DNA of 64,000 nt, taken from NCBI GenBank assembly GCA_035578905.1, contig JAQJVL010000031.1, forward strand, positions 935,501 to 999,500, read 5' to 3'. Below the pieces are notes generated by a model, which did no database searches, was not told the origin of the DNA, and worked only from the letters and a program-made list of their open reading frames with translations. Below, piece after piece: positions 46,640 through 59,589 of this stretch (positions are counted from its first letter, which is position 1; the number at the start of each line of letters is the position of its first letter). The position numbers were made by a program, and so were the translations under genes. Origin of the DNA: Stictocephala bisonia (Eukaryota > Arthropoda > Insecta > Hemiptera > Membracidae).

Positions 46640-47065
46640 TTAAAAGGAATTTCCCGGAAAGGGTAGGTGACTTATGTAATCTGGGCAGTAAAATAAAAAA
46701 CAAGGGCATAATAAGAGATGGGGTAGGACATGAAATATTGACGTGCTTTAATTTGGTAGAGAAACATTATGAAATTTGAATATTTGAAGATACTGATGTC
46801 AAAGATGTACTATCGATCAATCTTATTATGTGGAGAAGATACGTGGATATTGACAGACGGTGATTTTATTGCAGCAGAAATGAGGGTTTCAAGAGAAATA
46901 AAGAATTCTAGCAAAAGAGATAGAATAAGGACTGAGTGTTGGTGAATTAAACAGAGAAAGTTTAGAAGTGATATCACTACCAGAGACCATGGAGAGAAGA
47001 ATACATTGAATTGTGCATGTAAAGAGGATTGGAAACCATACATTGTGGAGAGTAGTCGAACCGAA
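46640..47065 (+). pseudogene. RTE-like RT C-terminal remnant
   Basis: LCNLGSKIKNKGIIRDGVGH matches the FxYLGS-I...G-x-x-x-EI block. MYYRSILLCGEDTWILT then matches the Y-x-x-x-LLYGCETW-x-LT block (46,805-46,860), and AAEMRVSREIKNSSKRDRIR the following E-M-R-x-LR segment. One frame change lies between the first two. Typical of RTE-like elements. Truncated upstream; no catalytic core. Confidence 0.8.
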
Positions 47066-47119
47066 ACAGACATAATGTTCACTCTCATGTAACAACGGCT
47101 GTCTTTATAAAGAAGTGCC

Positions 47120-47280
47120 CAAATCAAATCAAATAAATCAAATCAAAATATGTTTATTCATCCAATATATACATACAAAACAAATAATTTACTGTGCACT
47201 TCTATTTACAAACAATAAATTCTAAAATTAACAAATATATTTAACAATGGAGAACAAAATAATGCCCACGTAGATAACAT
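47120..47280 (-). repeat. Non-LTR 3' tail fragment
   Basis: On the minus strand ends ATGAATAAACATATTTTGAT followed by TTGATTTATTTGATTTGATT. The AATAAA and (GATTT)n tail are like those of the 17.79- and 38.74-kb elements. Only the 3' UTR is left. Confidence 0.55.
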
Positions 47281-47337
47281 CTGTGCATGGGCATGAGTCG
47301 TCATTTTCAAAGGTCTATTTGAAAAAGAAAATAATAA

Positions 47338-47672
47338 TAGTCACGTTCACAATTATACCTCAGTCACGTTCACTATTATACCTCAGTCACGTTCACTATT
47401 ATACCTCAGTCACGTTCACTGTTATACCTCAGTCACGTTCACTATTATACCTCAGTCACGTTCACTGTTATACCTCAGTCACGTTCACTGTTATACCTCA
47501 GTAACGTTCACTATTATACCTCAGTCACGTTCACTATTATACCTCAGTCACGTTCACTATTATACCTCAGTTACGTTCACTATTATACCTCAGTCACGTT
47601 CACTATTATACCTCAGTCACGTTCACTATTATACCTCATTCACGTTCACTGTTATACCTCAGTCACGTTCAC
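47338..47672 (+). repeat. 23-bp minisatellite
   Basis: About 14 units of CAGTCACGTTCACTATTATA plus CCT, varying mainly at ATTATA/GTTATA. Exact 23-base period. Confidence 0.95.
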
Positions 47673-47919
47673 TCATGTATCAATGATTACATTCATTTTA
47701 CTGATTTTACATATTAATGTAATTGTTATATTTCAATTTAAATAAAATTATTACACCTATTAAAGAAATTAAATTGCAATTCTGAAAAATAAATTATGAA
47801 CATTATTTTTATTTGAAACTGATGTGGGCTGCTGTGTAATAATGAACAAAATGTCAATCAAGATGAATCCCAACAAGATAAGTTTAAACAAACAGAGCAA
47901 GTAATGATTTAGTGGGTTG

Positions 47920-48434
47920 TCTGTTAGCTATGTATTAAATCATGATTGTCAGCTGTTATTTACAAATGGGACGATACAATCAAATCCCAACCCACCCATT
48001 TTAAATTAGCTTTGAAATACTTTAGGCTATGTATACTCTATCAATCTCTCTTGTGTGTCACCCACCACACAATTACCACCCCCCTCTCTCTCTCTCTCTC
48101 TCTCTTTTAAAGTGTTTTAAGGTTTTAAAATATATAAAACCTCCTGAATACCTTTATGATAAATATATTAAGATGCTCGTTGTTTATTTAAGACATACAA
48201 TATTTGATTATGACTCACTGCAGTTTCAAATTCATAGAACAGTCATCTACAGAAAATCTGCTCATATCCAATCGGATTATTGAATGAACGGGATGTTAGT
48301 TTAAAAGAAGAAGAAATTATAAAAACTTTGAATGAGAATGTGAAATTATTAATGTTGTCAAGATATGATTAGTAAAATATTTTTCGAAGTTACTACCTGT
48401 AATTAATTGTTAAAGTAATTGTTTAAATATGTGT
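47920..48434 (+). pseudogene. Retrotransposon C-terminal segment, tandem duplicate 1
   Basis: Starts TAATGATTTAGTGGGTTGTC and ends at the start of the next copy with the same words. It contains CCACCACACAATTACC, a short (CT)n (about 48,078-48,104) and a frame reading EYLYDKYIKM, then LRHTIFDYDSLQF. The copy carries a premature stop relative to copy 2. Class: C-terminal end of a non-LTR polyprotein, inferred from the 3' end of copy 2. Confidence 0.65.
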
Positions 48435-49275
<841 letters not shown>

Positions 49276-49279
49276 AATT

Positions 49280-49845
49280 CTCTCTCTCTCCATTCTTCTC
49301 TCACCCAAGGGAATAGCAATATAACATTAAAAGTGTGTTGCCTAATAAAAAATTATTTCTCATAATTATTAAATCAATATGAGTTAAAGTAATGTTGCAA
49401 ATATCTACGTTCAATGTAGCATATTTACTTCAGTACAATTTTAAATCTGCAAAACTCTATTTCTTACTCAATAACTTAAATTATGCATATAAGTATACGA
49501 AAGAATGATAAACATTTGAAAATTATTCTAACATCTAAAATTTGCGCAATAAATGATATTTTAACTATAAACATATTTTAAATCCACAGTTTTTTTAACT
49601 GTAGTGTACCTCAGCTACCGAGGACTTTTTTAAAGCATACTATAGTTTAATTGTTAACTCTTGATGAGATATATGATTAATAGCTATTTTATTTATTTAC
49701 CTGTCAAAACTTAAATCTAAGTTTAGAGGTTTGTAAGAACCAAATATATACAATAGAGTATATGATAAAGCTATATAACCTTAAAAGTTTGGTTAGTTTT
49801 TTAAGATCATTTCGCAGTCAGTAACATATGAATTATACTTGTGTT
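49280..49845. other. AT-rich spacer
   Basis: No supported feature beyond a short CT-rich patch right after the retrotransposon tail. Confidence 0.45.
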
Positions 49846-49849
49846 ATTA

Positions 49850-49977
49850 CGAAGGCTGAGCCAACATAAATAGAATCAGTGATGCAGGTCTTAAGCTGCT
49901 TGACGGATTGTATTTAGCTTTGTGATATGAGATCTTTTATATTTTTATTAATATGCAACATAACGTTTGTATATTGT

Positions 49978-49980
<3 letters not shown>
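49850..49980 (+). pseudogene. Family L-A 3' end, short copy
   Basis: GAATCAGTGATGCAGGTCTT and a following GCTTGACGGATTG match the last coding 70 bases of the 42.06- and 59.59-kb copies (RISxAGxKxLDG), followed by a TAGCTTTGTGATATGAGATC 3' UTR start. Strongly 5'-truncated. Confidence 0.7.

Positions 49981-49981
<1 letters not shown>

Positions 49982-50031
<50 letters not shown>
49982..50031. repeat. (TA)25 microsatellite
   Basis: Perfect TA run ending exactly at the left end of the foldback element at 50,032. Confidence 0.97.
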
Positions 50032-50034
<3 letters not shown>

Positions 50035-50941
50035 GGTGTTTGAAAAGTGGGGGTCAAAACTTCATGAAATAATTAAATAGGTAAAAATAAACAAAAAGTT
50101 CCTATGAAGATATGTGTCTTATCTCGCTTAGTTTGGCGTCTGTATGTATGTGTGTTCTTTAAAAATACCTATCTCCTAAACGGTATTAGCTATAGTCTTG
50201 AAACTTGACACGAATATTGAACTTCACACCATCTAATATACTTTGAAAAAAGAAAATAATATTTTTACCCGTTTCAAAATGGCGGTTATTTAAAAATTTT
50301 AATACTAAATTTCATTAAAACCAAAGCAAAAACAAAAACTTATCACAGAACCTAATATTTAGCTTAAAAAGAGGCAAATTTGTCAGTACTTTATTTGTTA
50401 CAATCGGACAGTAAATAGCTGACAAAATGTTATTTTTCGGATTGTGTTCAAAATGTTTTTAAAACTCTTGTTTGATTGTGTCTATTGACTTCAACAAAAC
50501 CACTAGCCCAATTTTGCACACAATTAGAAAATTTACTTTTTCTTAGTTATTTACTATCCGATTATAACAAATAAAGTACCGACAGATTTGCCTCCTTTTA
50601 GGCTAAATATTAGGTATTTAGAAAATTTTTTGTTTTTTATTTGGTTTTTATGAAATTTAGCATTAAACTTTTAAAACGGCCCCCATTTCGAAACGGGTAA
50701 AAATACTATTTTTTCTTTTTAAAGTATATTAGGTGGTGCAAAGTTCAATATTCGTGTCAACTTCCAGAACTAAAGCTAATACTGTTTAGGAGATATGGTA
50801 TTTTTGTTAAATAACACACATACAGACAGACAGGCGCCAAACTGAGTGAGATAAGACACATATTTATTGGAACTTTTTTGTTTACTTTTACCTGTTTAAT
50901 TATTTCATGAAGTTTTGACCCCCACTTTTCAAACACCCTCT
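50032..50941. mobile_element. Palindromic TA-flanked element F1 (910 bp)
   Basis: The left arm from CAGGGTGTTTGAAAAGTGGG is repeated inverted from the right end (inverse of CCCACTTTTCAAACACCCTC). Arms of about 400 bases remain alignable to the centre near 50,485, e.g. CCCGTTTCAAAATGGC against CCATTTCGAAACGGG. TA lies at 50,030-50,031 and 50,942-50,943. No coding frame. Ends, TA target and structure fit a non-autonomous Tc1/mariner-type or similar foldback element. Confidence 0.9.
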
Positions 50942-50943
50942 TA

Positions 50944-51513
50944 CCGGGTGTTCAAAAATTCTGGAACCCCCTTAATATTTTACTATATAATAATAATGAA
51001 CACAGAACGATGAAACTCTAGGATTACATCCTCACTGTAGTAACTGACGTTTTGGTCATCTCAGCTGTCCTTTTTCGCTTTGGGATTAAGTCCTGTGGAT
51101 GAAGACTAAAGCATCTTAAATGTAAGCATCTTAAGGTCGCGTTATACCTCATTTTAAAGGCCATTGTTAGAGGAACATATTGCCGCAACTCCGTCTAAAA
51201 ATGGACTATTTGTTTGGAAATAGCAGCATCTCAAAGTTCCAATGAGAACACACTTTTAGAGGCTGTTATTTCCAAACAAATATGCCTTCTTCATTCGGGG
51301 TTGCGGCAGTGTGTTTCTCTAACAATGACCTTTAAAAAAACAAACCTACGCTTATATTTACGATTTTTCAGATTTCCTCTACAGGACGTCCCCCCAAAGC
51401 GAGATGACCAAAACGTCAGTTACTACAGTGAGGATGTAATCCTAGAGTTTCATTGTTCTGCATTGATTAATAAAATAAATATTAAGGGGGTTCCAGACTT
51501 TTTGAACACCCGG
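50944..51513. mobile_element. Palindromic TA-flanked element F2 (570 bp)
   Basis: Begins CCGGGTGTTCAAAAATTCTG and ends with the inverse CAGACTTTTTGAACACCCGG. Inner arms match strongly, e.g. AGGATTACATCCTCACTGTA with its inverse, and GTTTTGGTCATCTC with GAGATGACCAAAAC. TA at 50,942-50,943 and 51,514-51,515. It shares its left TA with element F1. An open frame at 51,214-51,543 is a by-product of the right arm. Confidence 0.9.
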
Positions 51514-51599
51514 TATACACGCTATTATAGCTTATTTTTTTAAATTATTAACTTGTAGCTGCTATCAAACCATACGATGTTTATTCGTTTTAATAAATG

Positions 51600-52400
51600 T
51601 TCAATACAATATTCATATAGCTAATATTAAGGGTTGAACGGAATTTGCAAAATATTTACCTGTTGAAATGATTACCTGTAACATTATTAATCAGTTATAT
51701 GAAATAGTATGAAAATAAATCACTGCAAATCGTATTTCTCTTTAAAAATTATTATGACAGATACGTTTATATTAACGACAGATTCATTATTAATGAATAT
51801 CTTTGTTATTAAATGCCGAGTGGATACCTTGAGGAAAACAACCAATCGATAAAATAGCTTAAAAGGTTTGTATACTGTATTTATTTATTATATACTAAGA
51901 CAATCAAAAACCACCATTAGTAACACCAACAACTCATATAATTGAGCAGCTGGTGAACTTTAAGATCTTGAGGCTGTATTCGTCTTTTTTAACAACAATT
52001 TATTATAAGTAACACTATTATTTACATGTTTCCTTGTGTAGCGATTTATTTTATTGTTTGAAATCAATATAATTGTTAACACAAACAATGTCACTGTGTA
52101 TTAAGGCAGTAATTAGTAAGTAAGTTGATTACTTGGTAAACTAAAACTATTGGATTACAAGTTGAGCTGTGTATTGTGTGTCGATCTGTGTAAATAACGA
52201 AGAGTATTCGAGAGATAACAGTTATTGGACCAGCTATATCCTGTACTGACGCTCCAGCTCTGGACAATGTCATGTATTAGAGAGTGAAGATTATGGAGAG
52301 GTAGGTTTAGTTCAACTTAAATGATTGTACAATTGGAAAATCAAAAAACTAATCTCTTAGGTGTTCATTGGCTACAAGGGATACCTACATCAAAGGTGCA
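51600..52400 (-). repeat. Dispersed repeat R1, continuous copy
   Basis: Inverse of 31.09-32.23 kb without the 370-bp insert. Blocks TTAAGGGTTGAACGGAATTTG, GTGAACTTTAAGATCTTGAG, CAACAATTTATTATAAGT and GGACCAGCTATATCC. Confidence 0.85.
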
Positions 52401-52599
52401 TGTTACTTTTTAAATATTGCATTGTATTATGTGTGATTTACATATAGTACTTTCTTTATAGAGTATAATAAATTGTAGCTTGTTTATTAAAATAAATTTA
52501 CATCATGAAATAAATTGTAGCTTTTCTCTGGAAAACACTTAAAGTAGTATAAATTTTTTCACTTTAATATAAGTAGTATAAGGAATAAAATTAGTCTGT

Positions 52600-54610
52600 A
52601 ATAAATTCAGTTGGTAGAAAAATTTACATTATAGTTTTAACTGAGGATTGGATAAATTCGGATGAATTAAAGTTTCAAATAATGTTAGACTACAATTTAT
52701 ATAGGAGATTTTATGATAGGTATGAACCATGAAAAGTTATTGTTTATAGAGATTGTAAATCCTTTTTACAGAATTGAATGAATTACTAAAATATGTAAAA
52801 CATTCTGTTTTTTTTTTTTATCGTGGATATTCATACAAGCATAAATTGTAATCCAGTTGAAGCGAAAATTATCTTATTTTAATTAGCAACTACAGTTCTA
52901 TTCCAATTCATAGTCTTAAATAGACCATGTTTTCGCTCGTCATAAAAATGTACAATCTGTTTTAGCAGATCTTTTTAAAATAGGACTGCCCCTTGACTGT
53001 ATTCATTTATATGAAGAAAACGAAGTAAATTTAAGCTGTAGAATTTTTATTCATTTAGAAAAGCTAGCTGATGATTTAAAACAAACAAGGCTGATAATCT
53101 AATTAATGAAATGCAATGACGTTGACGAATAGCTTGATATATATTATGATACTTCAAATAATTGCATGAATAAAATCTCAATTCCACAATAAATTGAAAA
53201 TAAATTGGAAAAAGCAAGAAATAAAAGGCTATGGTTGACAGTACACATTTTAAGAAATCTAAATATAAGAAATAAATTGTATAAAATATTAGTTGGAAAA
53301 CCATACGACTTCAAATTTAGTTATTATTATAGTAGTTTTAGTAAAAATCTGACCAGAGATATAGATATTACAAAGAAAAGTTACTTTCCAAACAGATTTA
53401 CAGAAATTAATTGTGACACGGCAGGAAAATGGAGGCTATAAGTGAGATAATTGGCAACACAGATAAAAGCAAACTGAGCAGTATAGTTCCATATAACGAT
53501 AGAGTATAATCTTTTAACGATAGAGCTGATTATTTTAGCCTATATAGAGGACCTAATGGTTCTTTTATCATGCCAGTAGTAAAAGAGGAAGTGGAAAATG
53601 TTATAAGTAGTTTGAATATTTCAGCATATATCATAAAAACATCTCACGAAACACATATGGTGTTTTACACACATTTAAACTGAGTTTCAATAATGTTACA
53701 TTTCCAAAGAGCTTTAAAAAGAATATAGTGGTTGCGTTAAAGAAAAAGCCTAATTTAGTTAATATTGATAATCTAAAAGCAATTAGCTTATTACCTGTGC
53801 TATCAAATGTAGGTGAGAAACTCTATGAAATGTAGATTTCTAGATCATCTAAATGAGACCAATTTTACAGTGTCAAACAGAATGGTTTTACTAAAGAAAA
53901 ATCTGCAAAGGCTGCACTTACATAATTTATCGATGAGGTAAATGAAGCTTTGAATTATAATGTTAAAGCCTCGGCATTGTTTATTGATTTTAGAGAAGCA
54001 TTGCATATGGTTGATCATGAAATAATTTTAAAACTGTTAGACCGAGCCGGAATGAGTGGATTGTACTAAAGGGGTTTAGAAGTTATTTAACTGGAAGAGA
54101 ACAGAGAGTCAAAATTCATGATGTCATCAGCGAGTCAATATCAATCAATAGAGACATTTCTCAATGCTCAGTACTCTGAGCACATTTTAATTTTGGATTT
54201 TTATAAATGACTTACTTATAATTTTGATAATTTTTGATATAACTTTAATTGAATAGTTACAGCTTTTACTGGTGACGTACCAATCATTTACGTACATAAG
54301 GACAAAGACATGATTAGGAGTCAAATTTATAATTGTTTGTTAATACTAAAGAATTGGTGAATTTATAATAACACATAGTTAATGTAACAAAAATAATATA
54401 TATATATATATTTTTTGGTTATAATAGTTTTGACTTTGATAATCCTATTAAAAATCACGAAGAAAACTATAAATATTTACTTATGTAATTGCCAAATTAT
54501 TGAAACACAAGAGCACTTTAAATACCTTAGTATAAGCATAGACCAAAAAATCTCTTGGAAACAGCATATCATGGAAGCGAACAGCAGGTCAGGATATAAA
54601 TGATAACACA
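52600..54610 (+). pseudogene. Long degenerate non-LTR retrotransposon (endonuclease and RT traces)
   Basis: 52,620-52,745 reads IIVLTEDWINSDELKFQIML then YNLYRRFYDRYEP and VIVY. This resembles the (I/L)xLTETWL...GYxxYRxxR...GGVxIY region of an AP-type endonuclease, but the key residues are eroded. About 1.1 kb on: FPKSFKKNIVVALKKKP, ISLLPVLSNVGEKLYE, QNGFTKEKSAKAAL, ASALFIDFREALHMVDHEI (D-x-x-x-A-F/L-D/H), ISQCSVL (relic of PQGSxL), VTAFTGDVPIIY (relic of the FADD box). HFKYLSISIDQKISWKQHI follows at 54,515-54,570. Many stops. Jockey/CR1-like order. It is the only piece here retaining endonuclease traces. Confidence 0.75.
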
Positions 54611-54614
54611 CAAA

Positions 54615-55245
54615 ATGTATGTTATTTAACACGTAGTTAGGCAGTAGGTATGTTAGAAGGCCAAATGTTAATAAAATATATTTAAAAATATTTTTCATAT
54701 CTAGCACCTACATTTTTAACTTATCGTTGGTATCATTAAAAAATACTCAAAATGTAAACACAAATTTGGCTACTCAACAGTTCATAAAATGTTTGAAATT
54801 ATACTCGTAGCTTCAAGTTTAAAGTATTGTTACTTCTATCTCTCTTTTTATATATGTGTTTTTGGTATATGTGTAGTACGTAAATAAAGATATTTAGTTT
54901 CAATAAGAATGTTGTAAATATATAATTAAAGGTATATTAAGTAGAAATAAGGTATATTGTTTGGTCTGTTGGTGTAGTGATAGGTAAAGCTGTGTGAAAA
55001 GGCTTGCCTAGTGTACAGTGACCCTCGTTATCAATAGGTAAAAGTGCGACTGATAAGGAGTGCGAGTAAAGTGGACACGGCCATCAGTATTGGAAGATAT
55101 GGCTTAGAATATTTCCAGGCAAGTGTTGTTTTCTTGTAAATTTTCTTGTAATTTATTGAGGAAAAATAAACAAACTATTCACACTCTACCATTGACTTAT
55201 ACATTAAACAAATTTGTAATTTTATCAGTTTTGCAACATTTAATT
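54615..55245. other. AT-rich spacer
   Basis: No supported feature. Confidence 0.45.
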
Positions 55246-55249
55246 AGAA

Positions 55250-55866
55250 TAAGAATAAGAATAAGAATAAGAAAATCTTTATTCACATAATAAGTTTTTT
55301 ATAAAACAGTTTGCCATGTGCACAAGGCACGCTCGGCTAAAATGAAATTGAAGAATACATTTAAAATTAAACTTAGTCTTCTAGCAGTCTTACTTCACTA
55401 TTTCTACATCAAAAATATAAAGGAAACACAACACTGTTAATTATTTTAAACTAAAACATGAAACATAATATATACATTACACATTTAAACATATGCCATA
55501 AATATACTAACAATGTATTAATACTATAAGATTCAATAAGCATATACAAGGTTTCTAATCTATTGTTTGAAGTAATTTTTTTAAGTTTGTCTTGTAATTA
55601 GAAAGTTTTTCATTAATATTAAGATTTTTTAAAAATTTATTAAACATTAAAGTGCATTTAAAATAACATTGGTTTCTACTAGTTTCTTTTTTGTACAGAG
55701 GAAAAATCAACATTTTATTACTGACATGCCTAGTGTACTTAATAACGTTTACATGATTAAAAATTGAACTATATTTTTTGACAAACATTAAAATTGAATA
55801 TGTGTAAATACGGTTGATTATTACGGTAGATGAAATCATACCTATGCCAAAACATATAATTTTCAT
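55250..55866 (-). pseudogene. Non-LTR C-terminus with 3' UTR and tail, minus strand
   Basis: The minus strand 55,866-55,555 reads FVKKYSSIFNHVNVIKYTRH, then LYKKETSRNQCYFKCTLMFN, KFLKNLN and YKTNLKKLLQ. This corresponds to the HNYxTRxK...S..Y...LFNKLP...FKxxLKxxL terminal segment of many CR1/L2-like polyproteins. The 3' UTR contains AATAAAGA and ends in four copies of TTATTC at about 55,278-55,250. Five-prime truncated at the junction with repeat R3. Confidence 0.7.
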
Positions 55867-56400
55867 TATTCTATATGATTATTATTCTAGATTTAATGTA
55901 AGTGAATTTATATTTCTAAAATACTTCATAAGTAAATTACTTTTATTACGTGATATAGATTATCTAACACTTAATGACAAGAATTTTAATATTACTTGAT
56001 TAATGTTTTATTTTACTTTAGTATATTTAACACTTTCCGTTTTACCAAGACCCGGTAATTTAATCCCTGTAGAATAATTTTAGTAAATATTTGTCCCAAA
56101 ACCTTCCATCTCTGGAATACATTGCCGAGTCCTATCAAAGACTGAGCGAGGATTATTCAGCTGATAAAGCACTTTATCAAGTGGAAAACAATTGCTTTCT
56201 ACCTGAGAGTATTATAATATTAATAAGGTTATTATCAGTATTATCTTCAACTTTAAAATAAAATTGATTAAAACAAGTAATTCGAGATTTATGTGCTATA
56301 TTTTGTTATATACTACCCAAAAATTGTATGTTAAATTTAATTTAATACATTAGTATCAACATAAAATAATGTGATGGTTTTGTATAGTATTATAATGATA
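55835..56400 (-). repeat. Dispersed repeat R3, minus copy
   Basis: Inverse partner of 30,340-30,935, including CGGCAATGTATTCCAGAGAT and CTCGCTCAGTCTTTGATAGG when inverted. It adjoins or forms the upstream part of the retrotransposon tail at 55.25 kb. Confidence 0.8.
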
Positions 56401-56609
56401 CTGTCAATTAAACTTGACAAGATAAAATAATGTCACAGAAGTCTAAGCCAAATTGCCACTAAACCTATCAAAATGTTCAATTCTCTTTCTAATTTTTAAT
56501 TATAAAACATACGTTCAAATAACAAAAACGAAACCGAGTTCAACGACGTTCTAGTAAACGGAGTGAAACAAACTTTGGCTGGTTATAAAACACACCTCTT
56601 ACATTCTTT

Positions 56610-56825
56610 CTTACACATGAGACGCCGACACAACATTTTTGGTATTTTAAGGCAAATATGAATGGTTATATGAGTGTAGTCTGGTTACTATCTGAGTTCA
56701 ACTGTTCCTCAGAAAGGGCAATTTATTAATAGCCCAACAGCCAGGGCAACTAAGGGACCTAAAGTTTTACGTGGAATCCGAACCACGTAGTGCTGGTCTG
56801 ATTTTCAGCTAACTGACAAGCCTCA
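56610..56825 (+). repeat. Hairpin-bearing repeat R2, truncated copy
   Basis: GAGACGCCGACACAACAT, AGAAAGGGCAATTTATTAAT, GGGCAACTAAGGGACC and core TACGTGGAATCCGAACCACG, ending CAGCTAACTGACAAGCC. Lacks the right third of the family. Confidence 0.75.
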
Positions 56826-56829
56826 ATAA

Positions 56830-57345
56830 TCTATTGATGGAATGATTACGTAATTATAGTCGAACGTTTATTAAAAGGTGTTTCATTAAAATTATTACAT
56901 TTTCCTTACTTTTATTAAATATTCTTTCCTTCTAAGGACCATTGTTAATTTTTGTTATTTATACTATATTATTTGAAATTATAAATCTTTTGCTTTTAAT
57001 AATTAATTGTGAATGCATTTTTAAAAGTAACATATCTTTGATGTAATACGAAGTAGCGAAACAACTAAGAAAGGTCGATAACCCGAGCCCTCAGTTATTT
57101 AACCAATGTACAATCTAACTACTTCTGTAACGTTTGTCATTATTAATTTTCCGTCTTTTCCAGGGGAGAAGTTTGTCTCTCATAAAAATAAAAAATGCCA
57201 TATTTAATGTGCATTTCTCAGCTGATTCTTAATTTAGGGTAGTTAAATATTTAAAGTATTTGTGATTAAGATTTGTTATGATGATGAATCTAGGCTAATA
57301 CATTATAGTATTTACACAAAGAAACTATATTAAATTAATTATATA
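56830..57345. other. AT-rich spacer
   Basis: No supported feature. Confidence 0.45.
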
Positions 57346-57349
57346 TTGA

Positions 57350-57445
57350 GGATAACCCCTGCACGATTCATGTGTCAACCCCATCACTCACTGCACGCGT
57401 GTACAGTGTACCCGGTGTACCCGGTCTTTGGCCACAGTAAGTTAC
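57350..57445 (-). repeat. GC-rich dispersed repeat, copy E, minus
   Basis: The reverse complement reads GTGAGTGATGGGGTTGACAC, then ATGAATCGTGCAGGGGTTAT and CCTCAATAT, aligning with the 3' part of copy B at 24.05 kb. A short direct repeat GTGTACCCG is present at its inner side. Confidence 0.5.
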
Positions 57446-57449
57446 CAGT

Positions 57450-58770
57450 GGCAACATATAATTGTACCAGACATTAAGGGACCTACATGTTATATTCGGC
57501 ACATGTAGGGGTGTCAGAAGCATGGAAAATCGTTTCACCGCTGAGTTTCCTTATTTCTTAGGTGTAACTAATTTCCGCCTTCAAGTGTTCAACTTCCACA
57601 ACAGTGCTAAGTTTAAAACAAAGAAACTAATGAACTGTACAAATTTGTTTCATTACTATTTATTGGTTACATTATTAATCATTTTATTATTGATATTATA
57701 AACTAATTGTTATTTGATGACAAAATAACGTTTAGATCTAAGCGTTCAAGCTTGATCCGTTGTTGATAATCAAACAAATCAATGGTCACTGCTACTAATG
57801 ACGTAATGAGCGGGGCTTGATATTGTGCCATCAGCACACGTCTATCCGTTATCCTGGTTGCCATAATTTTAAAAGGCATTACACTGTGGCGGAGAGTAGT
57901 TCTCTGTCTCACTTCCACTACTCAGTGCTTCTCTCACACGAGTACGTAGGTCGTTTTCCAAGCGACCTATCTATATCTGCAGGACGACTATCAAATGAAA
58001 CAGAATAAACTCATATTCAGTATGGATTTGATTAATTATAACAGAAAGTTCTGTTTATAATGGTTATATTAGTGAAAAATCCCGTATTTTTTAGTATAGA
58101 TTTAAAACCATCTGACCTTATGTTTTGTTGTGTTAATGTGAATAAGTTAAAACACCGCAGTGATAGAAAGGAATTCGATGTTTTAGAACCGCTATCGTAG
58201 AACCATGTTTATTTTTCATAATTGTTGGTCGTCTGTTTGCTCACCCTCCTTCGTCCTTTAGCTTTAAAATGAGTTTGAGTAATGTATCTTAACTTTGTTA
58301 TAGGCCAATAAATATCGTGGGGGCGGGAGCTACTTCTATTAAGAGTTTAAATATATATTATAAACAAACTTTAGTTTTTAGTTAAATCAATACGTTCTTG
58401 TCAAGCTTTTTAGCATTTCTTAAAAAATTAATTCTTACATTGTCCAAAAACACCAATATGCTTTGATAAAGTTAGTTACAAACACGTCTTGTTAAATTCA
58501 ATACCAAGGTATGCAATGTAAGCGGGAATGGACAGGCAAGCCACATACAGTCTAGGGTGAAAATAAATGAACAAATTTTTTATGTATGACTGAGTCATTG
58601 TTGGACTGATTATGTAGCTCAATTTTTTTAATACGTAATTAATTTAGTTATTTATTTACTTTGACCTTTTTAACATATAATAACTGACGATTACAATTTC
58701 ATGAATTTTGTTCATGCAGTAAACAATATTATATTGTATTTTGTATTTCTTGTATCAACTGTACAAATTA
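57450..58770. other. Moderately AT-rich DNA, no gene recognised
   Basis: Frames at 57,462-57,701 (plus) and 57,918-57,703 (minus) show no known motif. A less AT-rich patch (57,760-57,970) is unexplained. Confidence 0.4.
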
Positions 58771-58775
58771 TCATT

Positions 58776-58912
58776 AGGTGATGTGGTGACTCAGTGGCTA
58801 GGGCTTTGAACTGTGGGGTAAAGGTCCAAGGTTCTAATCCCCAAGTTAGCTAATGTTCCGTTAAACTTCTCTCGTTGAATAAAGTTAACACACTGCATGC
58901 ACAGGACCTTGT
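58776..58912 (+). repeat. tRNA-derived SINE, family S1, diverged copy
   Basis: TGGTGACTCAGTGGCTAGGG (box A), TTTGAACTGTGGGG, CCAAGGTTCTAATCCCC (box B with one change) and TCGTTGAATAAAGTTAACAC. Confidence 0.8.
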
Positions 58913-58973
58913 GAATTGGTGAACGAAGTGTCTATCATAAAATTATATATTCATCGATAATTTATGGCCTCTG

Positions 58974-58976
<3 letters not shown>

Positions 58977-59025
<49 letters not shown>
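58977..59025. repeat. (AT)n microsatellite
   Basis: Perfect AT run of about 49 bases. Confidence 0.97.
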
Positions 59026-59027
<2 letters not shown>

Positions 59028-59029
59028 GC

Positions 59030-59585
59030 TATTAAATATAATATATTTATGAATATGACAAAAAAATTTTATGTTTACTACACTACATGATAATAGCCAA
59101 CCTTTACACAAAAAGAAATTGTCTTAGTACTTCAAGGCCGTATTTTAAACTCGTCATAATCAAAATACAATCCCTTTGAAATGGACCAGAGAGCCTTAAC
59201 CGCACCCTGTGGCCACACGGAGGCTTACAACTTCGTATTACAATGAGAGGGCTTACTCTCCCCAAAACAGAAACTACAACGCCTTTGGGAAGATCTCAAT
59301 TTAGCTACACGCAGTGGGCTTACACAGATCTCCAGCGATATTTAAGTTACTGAAGTTAGTTAAACGACATAAATTATTGTTAAAAATGATTTTTTTGTTG
59401 TATTTCTAGTTTTTTTTATGTTTTTTACTATCTATGTACAATTTCATGCTATTCATTCATTCATTCATGCTATTCATTATTATGTCTAACATATATTTAT
59501 TTTCTTCAATTGTGATTTACAGACTATAATTGTTTCCACTGATTGTTAACTTCATGATATTTTAACTTTATCTTCTTTTATTTAT
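59030..59585. other. AT-rich spacer with a GC-richer patch
   Basis: 59,160-59,345 is less AT-rich with short open stretches but no recognised motif. (ATTC)n-like words occur at 59,450-59,480. Confidence 0.4.
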
Positions 59586-59589
59586 TATA

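Noticed and set aside
46810..47127. 105-codon minus-strand frame
   Set aside because: Antisense shadow of the RTE-like remnant on the plus strand.
51214..51543. 109-codon plus-strand frame as a gene
   Set aside because: It is the right arm of palindromic element F2, and the mirror sequence is in the left arm.
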